Program-made: the position numbers and the translations under genes
In this document: positions 6,199 to 6,849 of the stretch, in pieces
Numbering within the stretch: the first letter of the stretch is position 1
Layout of the letters: each line of letters begins with the position of its first letter
Notes under the pieces: model-generated
Databases searched by the model: none
What the model was told of the DNA's origin: nothing
Seen by the model: only the letters and a program-made list of their open reading frames with translations
Assembly: GCA_050697275.1 (NCBI GenBank)
Contig: JBOGZI010000110.1
Coordinates: 1 to 6,849 of the forward strand
DNA: 6,849 nt
Direction of reading: 5' to 3'
Source of the DNA: JBOGZI01 sp050697275
Lineage (GTDB): Bacteria > Actinomycetota > Thermoleophilia > Solirubrobacterales > 70-9

Positions 6199-6849
6199 CC
6201 CGCCCGCCGCCCCGACGCGAGCCCGGACGCGGCTCCGGCCAGGTACGCAACCTGGCTGGCGGCCACGCCTCCCAGCCGGCCGTGGCGTACCGCCGCGGCC
6301 GCCAGCGAGGAATAGAACCCTTGGGGCGCGAGCGACAGGCCGCGGCCGCGCTCGCGGCGCGCGCGCTGGTAGTCGACCCCGCCCCGGCCGTAATTCCGAT
6401 GCTGGCGCCAGAACCCCGCGAAGTCCATGTCGTGGTGGTGCCGGACCACGACATCGTCGGCGCGCACCACCGGGTGGCCCGCCTCTCGCCAGCGGTCGCA
6501 GAAGTCGCGGTCCTCGGCCCCGGCACGGTCGAAGCGCTCGTCGAACCCGCCGACGGCGGCGAAGCGGTCGGCTCGCACGCCGAGGTTGCACGACGGCGCG
6601 AAGCCGCGGCCGAGCCTGTTCGCGTGCTCGATCACGAGGTCCAGCACGAGTTGGCTTGTCGCTGCCCAGTCGTTGTGCGGCAGGGCGTTGACGAGGCGGC
6701 CGCCGATCAGCGCGTTCGGCTGCGCCGCCAGTCGCGCCGCTATCCGCGCGACCCAGTTCGGCGCGGGCTCGCAGTCGTCGTCGATGAACGCCAGGCCGCC
6801 GGCGTTCGCCGCCGCGGCGCCGCGGTTGCGCGCCCGGGCGGGGCCAGAA
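6195..6849 (-). CDS. Family 2 glycosyltransferase (GT-A fold), 5' end cut by the window edge
   Basis: The last 217 residues are visible; the frame stays open to the right edge and the start is outside. Numbering from the first visible codon (6848): SGPARARNRG at 1-10 is the usual GT2 stretch before the metal site, FIDDDCEP at 21-28 carries the DxD-type metal/nucleotide-sugar motif (D23-D25), NLGVRADRF at 88-96 and VGGFDERF at 99-106 are the typical acceptor-side segment, and AEDRDFCDRW at 111-120 holds the ED motif with the likely catalytic base. The HHHD run after it is also common in these enzymes. The C-terminus has a small hydrophobic helix (about 191-212) that may touch the membrane. Such enzymes move a sugar from a nucleotide donor to a growing glycan, lipid or protein. 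Donor and acceptor cannot be assigned. It overlaps the propeller gene by 4 bases, so the two are one operon. Confidence 0.93.
   Translation of the reverse strand, partial: SGPARARNRGAAAANAGGLAFIDDDCEPAPNWVARIAARLAAQPNALIGGRLVNALPHNDWAATSQLVLDLVIEHANRLGRGFAPSCNLGVRADRFAAVGGFDERFDRAGAEDRDFCDRWREAGHPVVRADDVVVRHHHDMDFAGFWRQHRNYGRGGVDYQRARRERGRGLSLAPQGFYSSLAAAAVRHGRLGGVAASQVAYLAGAASGLASGRRAG

Noticed and set aside
5083..6315. Plus-strand open frame of 410 codons across the propeller and glycosyltransferase genes
   Set aside because: No domain or plausible ribosome-binding site; the minus strand has strand-like propeller blades and GT2 motifs, so this is a GC-driven shadow.
6199..6591. Upstream extension of the propeller frame into the glycosyltransferase gene
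   Set aside because: The added 131 residues are Arg/Pro/Gly-rich low-complexity sequence read out of frame from the GT2 gene; GTG at 6198 gives a compact protein and a GTGA overlap.
4010..6849. Possible horizontally acquired island at the glycosyltransferase side
   Set aside because: No integrase, tRNA, insertion sequence or clear composition change is visible in the window, so there is no evidence for transfer.

Overview
The window is uniformly GC-rich and gene-dense. Genes are separated by very short gaps, GTG starts are common, and GTGA-type 4-base overlaps occur twice. With the protein sequences, this suggests a high-GC bacterium, most likely an actinobacterial lineage (a deep one such as Thermoleophilia is my guess). 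Nothing in the window fixes the taxon. There are seven genes, two of them cut by the window edges. I saw no RNA gene, insertion sequence, CRISPR array or phage gene.

Left part (1-1504, + strand): the 3' part of a membrane sensor histidine kinase gene (HAMP, HisKA and HATPase visible), overlapping by 4 bases a gene for a stand-alone receiver-only response regulator. Together they form a two-component signalling pair with no DNA-binding output domain in view.

Middle (1514-3929, - strand): a zinc-free quinone-oxidoreductase-like MDR gene followed after one base by a DEAD-box RNA helicase gene with a DbpA-type C-terminal RNA-binding domain. The two are probably one transcript. The helicase gene converges on the response regulator gene with 9 bases between stop codons.

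Divergent control region (3930-4031): about 100 bases between the oxidoreductase gene and a PfkB-family sugar/nucleoside kinase gene (4032-4970, + strand). It holds an imperfect 24-base tandem repeat that duplicates the oxidoreductase ribosome-binding/start module, and a dyad next to the kinase start.

Right part (5011-6849, - strand): a family 2 glycosyltransferase gene (5' end off the window) overlapping by 4 bases a gene for a cytoplasmic beta-propeller-like protein whose motif pattern recalls the poorly characterised TIGR03032/DUF4915 group. This pair looks like the end of a surface-glycan or glycoconjugate operon. It is the least understood part of the window. Most of the rest is ordinary chromosomal housekeeping and signalling content.
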